Positions 19,986 to 29,860 of a stretch of DNA of 64,000 nucleotides are shown piece by piece. Source of the DNA: Orientallactaga sibirica (Eukaryota > Chordata > Mammalia > Rodentia > Dipodidae); assembly GCA_036365145.1 (NCBI GenBank), contig JAEOAD010002617.1, positions 126,001 to 190,000 on the forward strand, in the 5' to 3' direction. The position numbers were made by a program, and so were the translations under genes. The notes under the pieces were generated by a model. That model was not told the DNA's origin. It searched no databases and was given only the letters and a program-made list of their open reading frames with translations. Numbering within the stretch: position 1 is the first letter of the stretch; every line of letters begins with the position of its first letter.

Positions 19986-20092
19986 CTAAATAAATGCATC
20001 CTTATCACTGGCATTTCTATTATTTTATGGGACACAGCTTTCTTCTGAACCCCGCACTCCCCACCCCCAGCTCACAACCTTTTCTGTTTATT

Positions 20093-20243
20093 TTTTTATT
20101 TCTGTAAAGTAGAGTCTCAGTCTAGCTCAGGCTGACCTGGAATTCACTATGTAGTCTCAGGGTGGCCTTGAACTCACGGCCATGATCCTCCTACCTCTGC
20201 CTCCCGAGAGTTGGGATGAAAGGCGTGCATCACCACGCCCGAC
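20093..20243 (-). repeat. B1 SINE with target-site duplication
   Basis: Inverted copy flanked by CCTTTTCTGTTTATTT (20079) and CCTTTTCTGTTTTCT (20245), a duplication of about 12 bp. Confidence 0.9.
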
Positions 20244-20255
20244 TCCTTTTCTGTT

Positions 20256-21170
20256 TTCTAAGATTGGAAAATCCATGCACGTCTGTTGGTTGGGCCTTGC
20301 TAGTAACAGGCTGGACCTGTGAGGAGGCTGACCTGAACTACTGGACATGGCCAGGGGCCCTGGGCTGTGGGGTCACAGCTGGCCCTCGGTCAGGGGTCCC
20401 TGGTGACGGTGATTGCCTTCCCTATGTTGTAGGGTGCAGTGAGCTGTCATCGCCCAGAGTGGGCAGAACTGGCGAGGCGCTCCCCCCAGACCCCAAAAGG
20501 CTCTGACCATTCCATAAGTCAGACTTTGCCCCCCACAGTTCCTGACCTGTGGCTAGCTGCCCAAGAGACCCTCATGTGGCTAAAGTCACGTAGCCTTCCC
20601 ACCCCCCACAGTTCTGAAGTCACAGCCTCCTGTTAATCTCCTCTTCCGCCCTTCCCCCTACCTTCCCTTATCCTTCCCCATAGCTTTGAAGTTACTAGTC
20701 CTTCCTCTATCTAGATAACAGCGCATAAACTATGCATCCGATTGCCATATAGTCTGTACGTGCCGTCTAAACCTTCCCCAAGTGTTTATAAACCCACCCC
20801 CCCTTTCCATAAACGAGTGCTGTCCATCAGACGGTCTCCCGGGTGCTCACTGCCCCGTCATGTGTTCATATGTTCACGTCACACTCACCCACCCAGCCAG
20901 AATGACCCTGCTGCTCTCTCCCTCGCCCTAGACGTCGGTGGCCAAGGACCCCAGGGAACGGGAACGGAACGAGACCCCCACAGAACGAGACCCCACCGAC
21001 ATCCCGAGCACATTACCCCCCTAGGGAGAGGTGTCATCCGTCCCTGCTAGCCACGTACATAAATGTATTATTGTCTGGAAACCAGATCCGACCATTTGAC
21101 CGTCTGCAGAAGAAGAGCAGTCAGCTTTACGAGATACAGTGTGAGCTATGCATTCAGAAGAAAAAAAGGA
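20256..21170 (+). other. single-copy, possibly an LTR
   Basis: About 900 bp free of SINEs. A pyrimidine-rich upstream part is followed by TTATAAACC (20785), then CCATAAACGAGTGCTG and GGTCTCCCGGGTGC about 25-50 bases on. That TATA box, start region and GC-rich leader-like arrangement resembles U3-R-U5 of a retroviral LTR. I could not find matching TG...CA ends with a target-site duplication. Short frames are open but match no domain I know. Confidence 0.4.
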
Positions 21171-21177
21171 AAATCTT

Positions 21178-21349
21178 GGGCTGGAGAGATGGCTCAGTGG
21201 TTAAGGGGTGGTGGTTCGATTCCCCAGGACCCACGAAAGACGGATGCACCAGGGGGGCGCATGGCTCTGGAGTTCGTTTGCAACACCTGGGGGCCCTGGT
21301 GTGCCCATTCTCTCTCTCTCCCCCCTCTCTGTCTGTCAAATAAATACAT
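21178..21349 (+). repeat. DIP SINE, internally deleted
   Basis: Intact head, then about 30 bp lost so that GTGGTTAAGGGGTGG joins TGGTTCGATTCCCC. Confidence 0.88.
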
Positions 21350-21400
21350 ACATACATACATACATACATACATACATACATACATACATACATACATAAA
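21346..21400. repeat. (TACA)n microsatellite
   Basis: About 13 TACA tetramers in the tail of the preceding DIP. Confidence 0.95.
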
Positions 21401-21497
21401 TGTAAAATATTTAAAAGAAAAAAGCTGTCAATCGAGCAAATATTGGCAGATGGTTAGTTCTTTACACAGCAGGAGAGCTATAAAAACATAAGGGCTA

Positions 21498-22298
21498 GCC
21501 GGGCGTGGTGGCGCTCATGCCTTTAATCCCAGCAGCACTCGGGAGGCAGAGGCAGGAGGATCGTGGCCGTGAGTTCGAGGCCACCCTGAGACGACAGAGT
21601 GAATTCCAGGTCAGCCTGAGCTATAGTGACACCTGACTTCACAACACACACAAAAAAGGTGGGGAGGGACTGGAGAGATGGCTCAGTGGTTGAGGCGTTT
21701 GGCTGCAAAGCCTAAGGACCCAGGTTTGATTCCCCAGGACCCATGTAAGCCAGATGCACAAGGTGGTGCATGCGTCTGGAGTTTGTTTGCAGTGGCTACG
21801 GGCCCTGGCACGCCCATTCCGGCTCTCTCTCTCCCTTTGAAGACAATATATATATATATTTTGGTTTTTCGAGGTAGGGTCTCACTCTCGTCCAGGCTGA
21901 CCTGGAATTAACTATGTCGTCTCAGGGTGGCCTCGAACTCTTGGCGATCCTCCTACCTCTGCCTCCCAAGTGCTGGGATTATAGGCGTGCGCCACCACGC
22001 CCGGCAATTAAAAAAATATATTTTTAAGCCTGGAGGGATGGCTTAGTGCTGAAGGTGCCTCCTGCAAAAACTAAGGACCCTGGTTCGATTCCCCAGGACC
22101 CATGTAAGCCAGATGCACAAGGTGGCACATGCGTCTAGAGTTCGTTTGCAGTGGCTGGAGGCCCTGGTGAGCCCATTCCCTCTAGGTCTCTGTGAGTGTG
22201 TTTCTCTCTCAAATAAATAAAAAAATAATATTTTATGAGACCCTACCTCGAAAAACCAGAATAATAATAATAATAATAATTTTAAAAATACAATTGAT
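21498..22298 (+). repeat. 0.8-kb tandem duplication, unit 1
   Basis: Contains B1+ (21498-21658), DIP+ (21668-21848), (TA)n, B1- (21859-22005), DIP+ (22028-22233), a B1 3' scrap (CCCTACCTCGAAAAACCAGA) and (AAT)n. The same order follows in unit 2, so this four-SINE block was copied as a whole. Confidence 0.93.
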
Positions 22299-23058
22299 GC
22301 TGGGCATGGTGGCTCACGCCTTTAATCCCAGCACTGGGGAGGCAGAGGTAGGAGGATCGTGGCCGTGAGTTCAAGGCCACCCTGAGACGACAGAGTTGAA
22401 TTCCAGGTCAGCCTGAGCTGTAGTGACACCCGACCTCACAACACAATAAAAAAGGTGGGGAGGGACTGGAGAGATGGCTCAGTGGTTGAGGCGTTTGGCT
22501 GCAAAGCCTAAGGACCCAGGTTTGATTCCCCAGGACCCATGTAAGCCAGATGCACAAGGTGGTGCATGCGTCTGAGTTTGTTTGCAGTGGCTACGGGCCC
22601 TGGCACGCCCATTCCGGCTCTCTCTCTCCCTTTGAAGACAATATATATATATATATATATTTTGGTTTTTCGAGGTAGGGTCTCACTCTGGTCCAGGCTG
22701 ACCTGGAATTAACTATGTAGTCTCAGGGTGTCCTCGAACTCTTGGCGATCCTCCTACCTCTGCCTCCCAAGGCTGGGATTAAAGGCGTGCGCCACCATGC
22801 CCGGCAATTAAACAAATATATTTTTAAGCCTGGAGGGATGGCTTAGTGCTGAAGGTGCCTCCTGCAAAAACTAAGGACCCAGGTTCCATTCCCCAGGACC
22901 CACGTAAGCCAGATGCACAAGGTGGCGCATGCGTCTAGAGTTCTTTTGCAGTGGCTGGAGGCCCTGGTGAGCCCATTCCCTCTCTTTCTCTCTGTGTGTG
23001 TTTCTCTCTCAAATAAATAAAAAAATAATATTTTTGAGACCCTACCTCGAAAAACCAA

Positions 23059-23091
<33 letters not shown>

Positions 23092-23114
23092 AATAATTTA
23101 AAAATACAATTGAA
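22299..23114 (+). repeat. 0.8-kb tandem duplication, unit 2
   Basis: B1+ (22299-22455), DIP+ (22466-22640), (TA)n, B1- (22658-22805), DIP+ (22828-23033), B1 scrap and a longer (AAT)n. Differences from unit 1 are few and mostly short indels in simple repeats. Confidence 0.93.
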
Positions 23115-23270
23115 GCTGGGCGTGGTGGTGCTCACGCCTTTCATCCCAGCACTTGGGAGGCAGAGGTAGGAGGATCTTGGCCGTGAGTTCGAGGCCACCC
23201 TGAGACGACAGAGTGAATTCCAGGTTGGCCTGGGCTAGAGCCAGACCCGACCTCAAATAAACAAAACAAA
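23115..23270 (+). repeat. B1 SINE, start of a third unit
   Basis: Follows AAAATACAATTGAAGC, as the B1 of unit 2 follows AAAATACAATTGATGC. The array therefore stops within its third repetition. Confidence 0.9.
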
Positions 23271-23576
23271 ACAACAACCACAAAAAAAAAAAATTGAAAA
23301 TTATGAAGAGAAGACAAGCAATGTTGATCCTGGCCCCACGCTCACACACGCACACACACAGATACACACACCCAACCATTACCACCAGATGCTGTGAGAA
23401 CCATAATCTTTGACCATTCCGCACCATGGCTCTGAACGATAATGGTTTTTTAAATTTATTTTTGGTTTTTTGAGGGCAGTTGGCATACAGAGCCGGGCTC
23501 GTGGCGTTCACTGCGGCCTGATGCCATCGTGTTCAGCGAGAGGCACAGTTCCACCATCAAATAAAATTTAAAAAGA
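23271..23576. other. single-copy stretch
   Basis: About 305 bp with short CA-rich runs (23340-23370) and no recognisable gene or repeat. Confidence 0.5.
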
Positions 23577-23860
23577 GGGCTGGAGAGATGGCTTAGGGGT
23601 TAAGGCGCCTGCCTCCTAAGCCCAAGAACGCTGGTTCCAATCTCCAGCGGTTCCAATCTCCAGGTCCCACGTTTAGCCAGATGCAAAGTGATGCAAGGGC
23701 GCAATGCCTCACTTGACCACAAGGGGGGCGCACGCATCTGGATTTCATTTGCAGCAGCTGAGGGGCTGCTGGTGCGCCCATCTCTATCTGTCTCCCTCTC
23801 CTCTCTGTCTCTCTCAAAAAAAAAAAAAAATAAAAAAATAAAAAAATAAATAAATAAGAT
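23577..23860 (+). repeat. DIP SINE, long variant
   Basis: The only forward-oriented long variant. GATGCAAAGTGATGCAAGGG leads into CGCAATGCCTCACTTGACCA between AGCCAGATGC and the usual AAGGGGGCGCA. A 13-bp tandem duplication, GGTTCCAATCTCC, lies in the B-box region. Confidence 0.87.
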
Positions 23861-24140
23861 CCCCGCTGGAAAAAAAAATGGGGCCAGACTGACATGTTTT
23901 ATGCGAAATGATTAGCAGGATTTGAGAAGTAGTAATTTTGGTAATTACCAAAATAGTGTGAATTTTTCTCCCCATAAAGCATATGTCATATCACATAAAA
24001 ACATTATCATTTTGTAGCTTTCCCCTTTTAAGATTTTTTTTTTTTAAATAACCCAACTCGCTCCCCGTTTATTGCTGAATTAATTCTTTATGTAAAAATC
24101 AGCTCTCATGCCTCATGGGTTGTTTCTTTTTCCTCCCCGT
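23861..24140. other. single-copy, AT-rich island
   Basis: Contains TAATTTTGGTAATTACCAAA near 23934 with homeodomain-like TAATTA cores, and further AT-rich, low-repeat sequence. No coding frame. It is a candidate conserved non-coding element. Confidence 0.45.
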
Positions 24141-24142
24141 TT

Positions 24143-24267
24143 CTTTTTTTTTTTTTTTGCTGGGTTAAGGCTTGACCTGAATTCACTAAAGTCTCAGGGT
24201 GGCCTCGAACTCATGATCCTCACCTCTGCCTGGGTTGTTTTCGTTTTTTCCCCCAGCCCGTTTCTTT
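24143..24267 (-). repeat. B1 SINE, badly degraded
   Basis: The skeleton (TCTCAGGGTGGCCTCGAACT) is clear, but the 5' end is replaced by TGGGTTGTTTTCGTTTTTTC. That resembles the left flank at 24117 (TGGGTTGTTTCTTTTTCC), so the flank is duplicated or pasted in. Confidence 0.7.
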
Positions 24268-24325
24268 TTGTGTTATATTTCAAGCACCAAAAGGTTATTC
24301 TGCAATGTACCAATGTTTTCTTTTT

Positions 24326-24602
24326 TAAATATTTATTTTTTATTTGAGAAAGAGGCAGATTATATACATAAATATATATATAATATGTATTATATATTAT
24401 TATTATTATTAATATTATTATATTATATATATGTAGAGAAAGACAGAGAATGGGCACACCAGGGCCCCCAGCTGTTGCAAACAAACTCCAGACGCATGCG
24501 CCACCTTGTGCAGCTGGCTTACGTGGGTCCTGGGGAATCAAACCTGGGTTCTTTGGCCTTGCAGGCAAACGCCTTTATTTCTGAGCCATCCTTCCAGGCC
24601 CC
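24326..24602 (-). repeat. DIP SINE with AT microsatellite inside
   Basis: Inverted copy. The purine tract (GAGAAAGAGGCAGAT) is split from the body by about 80 bp of TA/TAT repeats, then GAGAAAGACAGAGAATGGGC continues the element. Confidence 0.88.
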
Positions 24603-24753
24603 ATCATGGCATTTTCAATCTTATATCACTAAACCTTACTTCTTCATTATTTCTGGTTTCTAGCTGGCATGATTAGAATGGAGTATTTCTCCATAAGTGA
24701 GGATGGAGAAAAGATGCCCCTGACTTCATACGTCTCTAAATAATTGTAAGTGA

Positions 24754-24950
24754 GGGCTGGAGAGATGGCTTAGCAGTTAAGGTGCTTGCCTGGGAAGCCA
24801 GAGGACCCAGGTTCGATTCCCCAGGACCCACATTAGCTTTTTGTGCAAGGCGGCGCGTGCATCCAGAGTCCGTTTGCAGTGGTTGGAGGCCCCTGGTGCA
24901 CCCATTCTCCCTCTTTCTCTCTCAAATAAACAAATCAATAAAAATAAATT
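24754..24950 (+). repeat. DIP SINE
   Basis: Forward full-length copy with B box GGTTCGATTCCCCAGG. The tail reads AAATAAACAAATCAATAAAA. Confidence 0.92.
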
Positions 24951-24976
24951 TTAAAATGATCCTATGTATGGCACAA

Positions 24977-25344
24977 TGCAGGTGGGGCCTTAGCCAGACC
25001 GCATGTCAGAAGAAACCAGGAAGTGGCTTCCGTGGACGTGGTGTCCTGCACAGGCCTGGCGTGACAACAGCTACAGTCCCATGCTCACGAGCAACCTGCT
25101 GCGAGATGATCTGCCTGGAGACAGGCTGTCATTGGTCACAAGAAGGGGACCACGCCATACAATGATTGGCCAGCCAAACCCCTTAAAACCCCCTACACTT
25201 CCTTGAATAAATGAGTTTGCAGCAGCTCGACCTCTGCCTGCTTCCACCCAACTCCTGGAGTCTGTGTCGTGATTCCGTGCCTCTCACCCCCTACTCGGCA
25301 GAGATCCTGCCGTCCCTCCTGGGCTGGCCCTAGGGGGGACCCCA
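24977..25344 (+). mobile_element. solo LTR of an endogenous retrovirus
   Basis: 368 bp starting TG (TGCAGGTGGGG) and ending CA (GGGGGGACCCCA), flanked by a perfect 4-bp target-site duplication ACAA (24973-24976 and 25345-25348). Inside are a CCAAT-box complement (ATGATTGGCCAG), a TATA-like TTAAAACCCC near 25182 and a poly(A) signal AATAAA at 25206. No gag, pol or env sequence adjoins it, so it is a solo LTR left by recombination. A 4-bp duplication is usual for gammaretrovirus-like (ERV1) elements; that class is inferred. Confidence 0.8.
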
Positions 25345-25348
25345 ACAA

Positions 25349-25413
25349 TCATATATATATATATATACACACATATATATATATACATATACATATATAC
25401 ATATATATATACA

Positions 25414-25455
<42 letters not shown>
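25349..25455. repeat. (TA)n microsatellite
   Basis: About 105 bp of TA with scattered ACAC and TACATG interruptions, immediately right of the LTR target duplication. Confidence 0.95.
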
Positions 25456-25456
<1 letters not shown>

Positions 25457-25763
25457 ATGCATATGCATGCATGAACAGCTACACATATGTGAAAACACCT
25501 TCCATTTCCACATGGATCATGCCAAGACACGCTTCGCCATTAGAGTGCCAGGTAAATGCATGGAGCCATCAGTAGTGAAAGAGTCAAAATCAACGCCATG
25601 ACAGGCCTCAATAAGCTATTTCCTAGCTGGGCCTAACTTTCCATTTCTCAAAAAGCCTGAACTAAATTCTGGCAGAACAGAACAAAGAAGAAGTTATTTC
25701 CTGGAGGGTTTCAGAGATATCTAAGGCCATTCCCCCTTTCTTGGCCCCGGCCAATCAGAATAA
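25456..25763 (+). other. single-copy or LTR-like, left part
   Basis: Ends with GGCCCCGGCCAATCAGAATA, a CCAAT-box-like motif. The sequence resumes after the B1 insertions at 26135, where CTATAAAACAACCC (26310) could be a TATA box. The two parts may be one old LTR split by SINEs. Confidence 0.4.
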
Positions 25764-25778
25764 AAGAATGTGAGATAT

Positions 25779-25972
25779 GCCGGGCGTGGTGGCGCACGCC
25801 TTTCATCCCAGCACTCGGGAGGCAGAGGTACGAGGATCACCATGAGTTCGAGGCCACCCTGAGACTACGTAGTGAATTCCAGGTCAGCCTGAGCTAAAGT
25901 GAGACCCTACCTCGAAAAACCAAAAAAAAAAATAAATAAATAAAATAAAATAAAATAAAATAAAAAAAACAT
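25779..25972 (+). repeat. B1 SINE with target-site duplication
   Basis: Forward full-length copy with an (AAAAT)n tail. AAGAATGTGAGATA occurs at 25764-25777 and again at 26121-26134, giving a 14-bp target duplication that encloses this B1 and the degenerate one after it. Confidence 0.92.
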
Positions 25973-26120
25973 GCCTTTAATCCCAGCCTCACTGGCATTT
26001 AACTGGCCACTTTAGGAAGAGTTTACCACCCTGAGCCCCCTCCCTTAGCCCCAGGTCAGCCTGAGCTAAACTGAGACCCTAGTCAAAAACCAAAAAAAAT
26101 AAATAAAATAAAATTTAAAA
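25973..26120 (+). repeat. B1 SINE, mosaic copy
   Basis: Reads as B1 at both ends (CATGCCTTTAATCCCAGCC; CCAGGTCAGCCTGAGCTAAA). The middle is replaced by sequence resembling the flanking region (CCCTCCCTTAGCCCC versus GCCCTTAGCCCCCTTAG at 26192). It lies within the target duplication of the previous B1, so it arose after that insertion or is an assembly artefact. Confidence 0.7.
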
Positions 26121-26134
26121 AAGAATGTGAGATA

Positions 26135-26520
26135 GGTCTTTGTCTGGTCACTTAAAAACAACTTCAGAGAACTCTCCTTTACGGTACTTGAGGCCCTTAG
26201 CCCCCTTAGCCTAAAGTGTTAAGATAACCTTTTTTTTTTTGCCCCAGTGTAAATATTGGAAACGTTCAAATTAGCCAATTATATTGAGGTCTTTGTCTGT
26301 ATTTCTATAAAACAACCCTCATTTCTCAATTCTCATTTTTGGAGCCTTGAGGCTGACTTGCAAATTAACTAAAGTGTTAAGGTAACCTTTTTTTTTTTCC
26401 CCATCGTCGGGAGGCAGAACTAGGACATTAGCGTACTTTTCTGGCCACCCTGTATTTTTATTGTATTAATTCCATTTCTCAGCCTGATCTTTGAGACCCT
26501 AAAAAAACAAAACAAACAAA
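26135..26520 (+). other. LTR-like right part with an internal repeat and B1 mosaic
   Basis: GGTCTTTGTCTG occurs at 26135 and 26289, and AAAGTGTTAAGATAACC at 26214 recurs as AAAGTGTTAAGGTAACC at 26370, so about 155 bp is repeated. From 26395 to 26510 pieces of B1 (TCGGGAGGCAGAACTAGGA, GGCCACCCTG, TCAGCCTGA, GAGACCCTA) alternate with non-B1 bases. Confidence 0.5.
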
Positions 26521-26585
26521 CAAAAAAAAAATAGTTTGTACCAGTTTCATGATGTATGTGTTTGGGTTTTTAAAACTTTTTTTTT

Positions 26586-26590
26586 AAAAT

Positions 26591-26629
<39 letters not shown>

Positions 26630-26632
26630 TTT
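26586..26632. repeat. (TTTA)n microsatellite
   Basis: About 11 TTTA units leading into an inverted B1. Confidence 0.95.
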
Positions 26633-26780
26633 TTGGTTTTTGCGAGGTAGGGTCACACTCTGATCCAGGCTGACCTGGAATTAACTATGTAGTCTCAGGG
26701 TGGCCTCGAACTCTTGGCGATCCTCCTACCTCTGCCTCCCGAGTGCTGGGATTAAAGGCGTGCGTCCACCAGGCCAGGCA
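26633..26780 (-). repeat. B1 SINE
   Basis: Inverted full-length copy, GCGAGGTAGGGTCACACTCT to GCGTGCGTCCACCAGGCC. Confidence 0.92.
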
Positions 26781-26782
26781 AT

Positions 26783-27036
26783 TTTTATTTATTTTTGGAG
26801 AGAGAGACAGAGAGAAACAGACAGACAGGCAGAGGGAGACAGATAGAGATGGGCGCGCCAGCAGCCTCTCAGCCTTGCAAATGAAATCCAGATGTGTGCA
26901 CCCCCTTGTGGTCAAGTGCAGCATTGCGCCCTTGCCTCACTTTGCATCTGGCTAAACGTGGGACCTGGAGATTGGAACCGGGTTCTTAGGCTTAGCAGGC
27001 GGGTGCCTTCACGGCTAAGCCATCTCTCCAGCCCTG
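26783..27036 (-). repeat. DIP SINE, long variant
   Basis: Carries the extra block CTTGTGGTCAAGTGCAGCAT to CTTGCCTCACTTTGCATC. With the B1 before it, it is bracketed by TTTGGGTTTTT (26563 and 27041), which may be one target duplication around a nested pair. Confidence 0.9.
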
Positions 27037-27532
27037 TCTTTGGGTTTTTGTAAATAATTTTAATTCAAATAAAATTGCTACTTTAAATTTAAAAAAAAAA
27101 AAAAAACGAAGCTCTTCCCGGGGTCACCATTTATGGTGGACCCCCTGCATGCTGGAGTTCTCTGCATGATACATGCTCTGTGTTTTTACATGCTGTATGC
27201 ATCTGAGGCTCCCTTCAGCCATTTTCGGACCCTAACAGGCAGCACCATCACACAAGAAGACACCCCTTGCACCCTGGCTGCGTCTGACACGGCCTCTCTG
27301 CTCTGCACGGATGCTCAGAGACATTGCCACTAGCGCCGACAGAAAGTCAATGGCAGGTCTAATCCCTGATGTCACCCAAGTCCTTCCTGCCATGAGCTGA
27401 CAGGGGTGGCAGCTGGGCAGGAAGGCACATCATTAAAGGCGTATACCACTCAGTGACATAGTTCCGTGTCCTAGTCGCCCCTGTCATATGAAGAGGACAT
27501 GTGCGTTATCAAGAACAGACCATGGACTGGAG
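27037..27532. other. single-copy island
   Basis: About 495 bp without SINEs. A 66-codon open frame at 27133-27333 shows no recognisable domain. The end AAAGGCGTATACCACTCAG (27436) may be a B1 scrap. Confidence 0.5.
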
Positions 27533-28092
27533 AGGTGGCTCAGCGGTGAAGACGTTTGCCTGTGAAGCCAAAGGACCCAGGTTCGATTCCCCAGGTCCCA
27601 CGTAAGCCAGATGCACAAGGTGGCGCATGCGTCTGGAGTGTATTTGCAGAGGGTGGAGGCCCTGGTGTGCCCACTCTCTCTCTCTATCTATCTGCCTCTT
27701 GTTCTCCCTCTCTCTGACGGTCTGTCGCTCTCAAATAAAAAATAAACACCTGCCGGGCGTGGTGGCGCACGCCTTTAATCCCAGCACTTGGGAGGCAGAG
27801 GTAGGAGGATTGCTGAGAGTTCGAGGCCAGCCTGAGAATACATAGTGAATTCCAGGTCAGCCGAAGCTACAGTGAGACCATACCTCGAAAAACTTAAAGA
27901 AATAAATAAATAAACACACACACACACACACAAAGAGAGCATGGGCTGGAGAGATGGCTTGGTAGTGAAGGCGTTTGCCTTAAAACCTAAGAATCCTGGT
28001 TTGATTCCCCAAGTCCCACGTAAGCCAGATGCACAAGGGGGCGCATGCGCCTGGAGTTCATTTTCAGTGGCTGGAGGCCCTGGTGCACCCAT

Positions 28093-28123
<31 letters not shown>

Positions 28124-28421
28124 CTGCATATATCTTGTTATATAATCTGCCTCTTGACGGTCTGTCTGTCACTCTCAAATAAAAAAATAAACAAATGCCG
28201 TGGGTCGAGACATGGCTGGCGGTGAAGGAGCTTGCCTGCAAATCCTTTAATCCCAGGTCCCACTTGCCAGATGCAGGGGTGCATGCGCCTGGAGTTCATT
28301 TTCAGTGGCTGGAGGCCCTGGTGCACCACTCCTATAGAATATAAAATAAATAAATAAATATATAAATATATATATATCACTCTTGTTCTCACTGTCTGTC
28401 GCTCTCAAATAAAAAATAAAC

Positions 28422-28457
<36 letters not shown>

Positions 28458-29287
28458 ACCATGGGTCAGAGACATGGCTTAGCAGTTAAGGCATTTGCCT
28501 GCAAAGCCCAAGGACCCAGGTTCGATTCTCCAGGTCCCACGTAAGCCAGATGCACAAGGGGTGCATGTGTCTGGAGTTCGTTTGTAGTGGCTGGATACCC
28601 TGGTGCGCCCATTCCCTTTCTTTCTCTCTCTTTCTCTGCCTCTTTCTTTCTGTCAAATAAATAAACAAATAAAAATTATTTAAAAAAAAAGAAAAAAGAA
28701 AAAAAAAACGAGACCATGGATCAGAGACATGGCTCGGCGGTGATGGCGTTTGCCTACAAAGCCTAAGGACCCAGGTTCGATTCTCCAGGTCCCACGTAAG
28801 CCAGATGCACAAGGGGGTTCATGCGTCTGGAGTTCATTTGCAGTGGCTGGAGGCCAGGGTGCACCCATTCTCTCTCTCTATATATATATATCTGCCTCTT
28901 GTTCTCACTGTCTGTTGTTCTCAAATAAAAAATAACCCAAAAAAAGAGAGAGAAAGAAGAGACCATGAGTGGCTCACGCGCTTGCCTGCAAATCCCAGTT
29001 TGATTCTCCAGGAGGCAGAGATGCACAAGGGGAGGATCGCTGGAGTTCATTTTCAGTGGCCACCCTGAGAATATCAAAATCAAATAAAAAATAAACCAAA
29101 ACACAGAGACACAAACAGACCATGGGTCTGAGGTCTGAGACATGGCTCGGCGGTGAAGGCGCTTGCCTGCAAAGCCTAAGGACCCAGGTTCGATTCTCCA
29201 GGTCCCACGTTAGCCAGATGCACAAGGTGGCGCATGCGTCTGGAGTTCATTTGCAGTGGCTGGAGGCCAGGGTGCACCCATTCTCTC

Positions 29288-29365
<78 letters not shown>

Positions 29366-29595
29366 CATTTTTATATAATCTGTCTCTTTTCTCGCTGTCT
29401 GTGACTCTCAAATAAAAAATAAAACCGTGGGTCTGAGACATGGCTAGGCGGTAGCTTGCCCACGCCTAAGGACCTGGATTCTTCACTAAAGCCAGATCAC
29501 AGGTGATGGCGTCTGTTCAACTCCTGCACGCCCATTCATCTCTCTCTCTCTCTCTGCCTCTTTCTCTCTCTGTCTGTCACTCTCAAATTAAAGGT
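27533..29595 (+). repeat. DIP tandem array, about 8 units
   Basis: Units near 27533, 27943, 28200, 28458, 28713, 28962, 29119 and 29425, period about 250 bp where undisturbed. Most are preceded by ACCATGG or CCGTGGG and use the variant head TCAGAGACATGGCTCGGCGG or similar, so they descend from one copy with its flank. Unit 28962 is shortened and mosaic, and 28200 and 29425 are also damaged. CT and TA runs vary between units (28103-28130, 28876-28892, 29281-29355). Confidence 0.9.
27752..27915 (+). repeat. B1 SINE inside the DIP array
   Basis: Forward copy, GCCGGGCGTGGTGGCGCACG, with 3' half GAGAATACATAGTGAATTCC and an (AAAT)n tail, followed by (CA)n at 27914-27932. Confidence 0.93.
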
Positions 29596-29823
29596 GTGTC
29601 ATTTTTTTGTTTGTTTGTTTGTTTTCAGTTTGTTTATTTATTTGCCTTGTGCAAAGACAGAGAAATTAGGAGATGGCAGATAGAGAATGCTTGCAAAGCC
29701 TGCAGGCTTGCGTTTGATTTCCCGGCAACACGTATTTACGGCCAGACCCCACAAAGTGGCACAGGCATCTGGAGCTCGCTTATAGTGGCAGGGAGGCCCT
29801 GGGGTGCCCATAATCACTCTTTT

Positions 29824-29860
<37 letters not shown>

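Noticed and set aside
25353..25455. TA-rich tracts as promoters or replication origins
   Set aside because: Simple dinucleotide runs without neighbouring gene or origin features.
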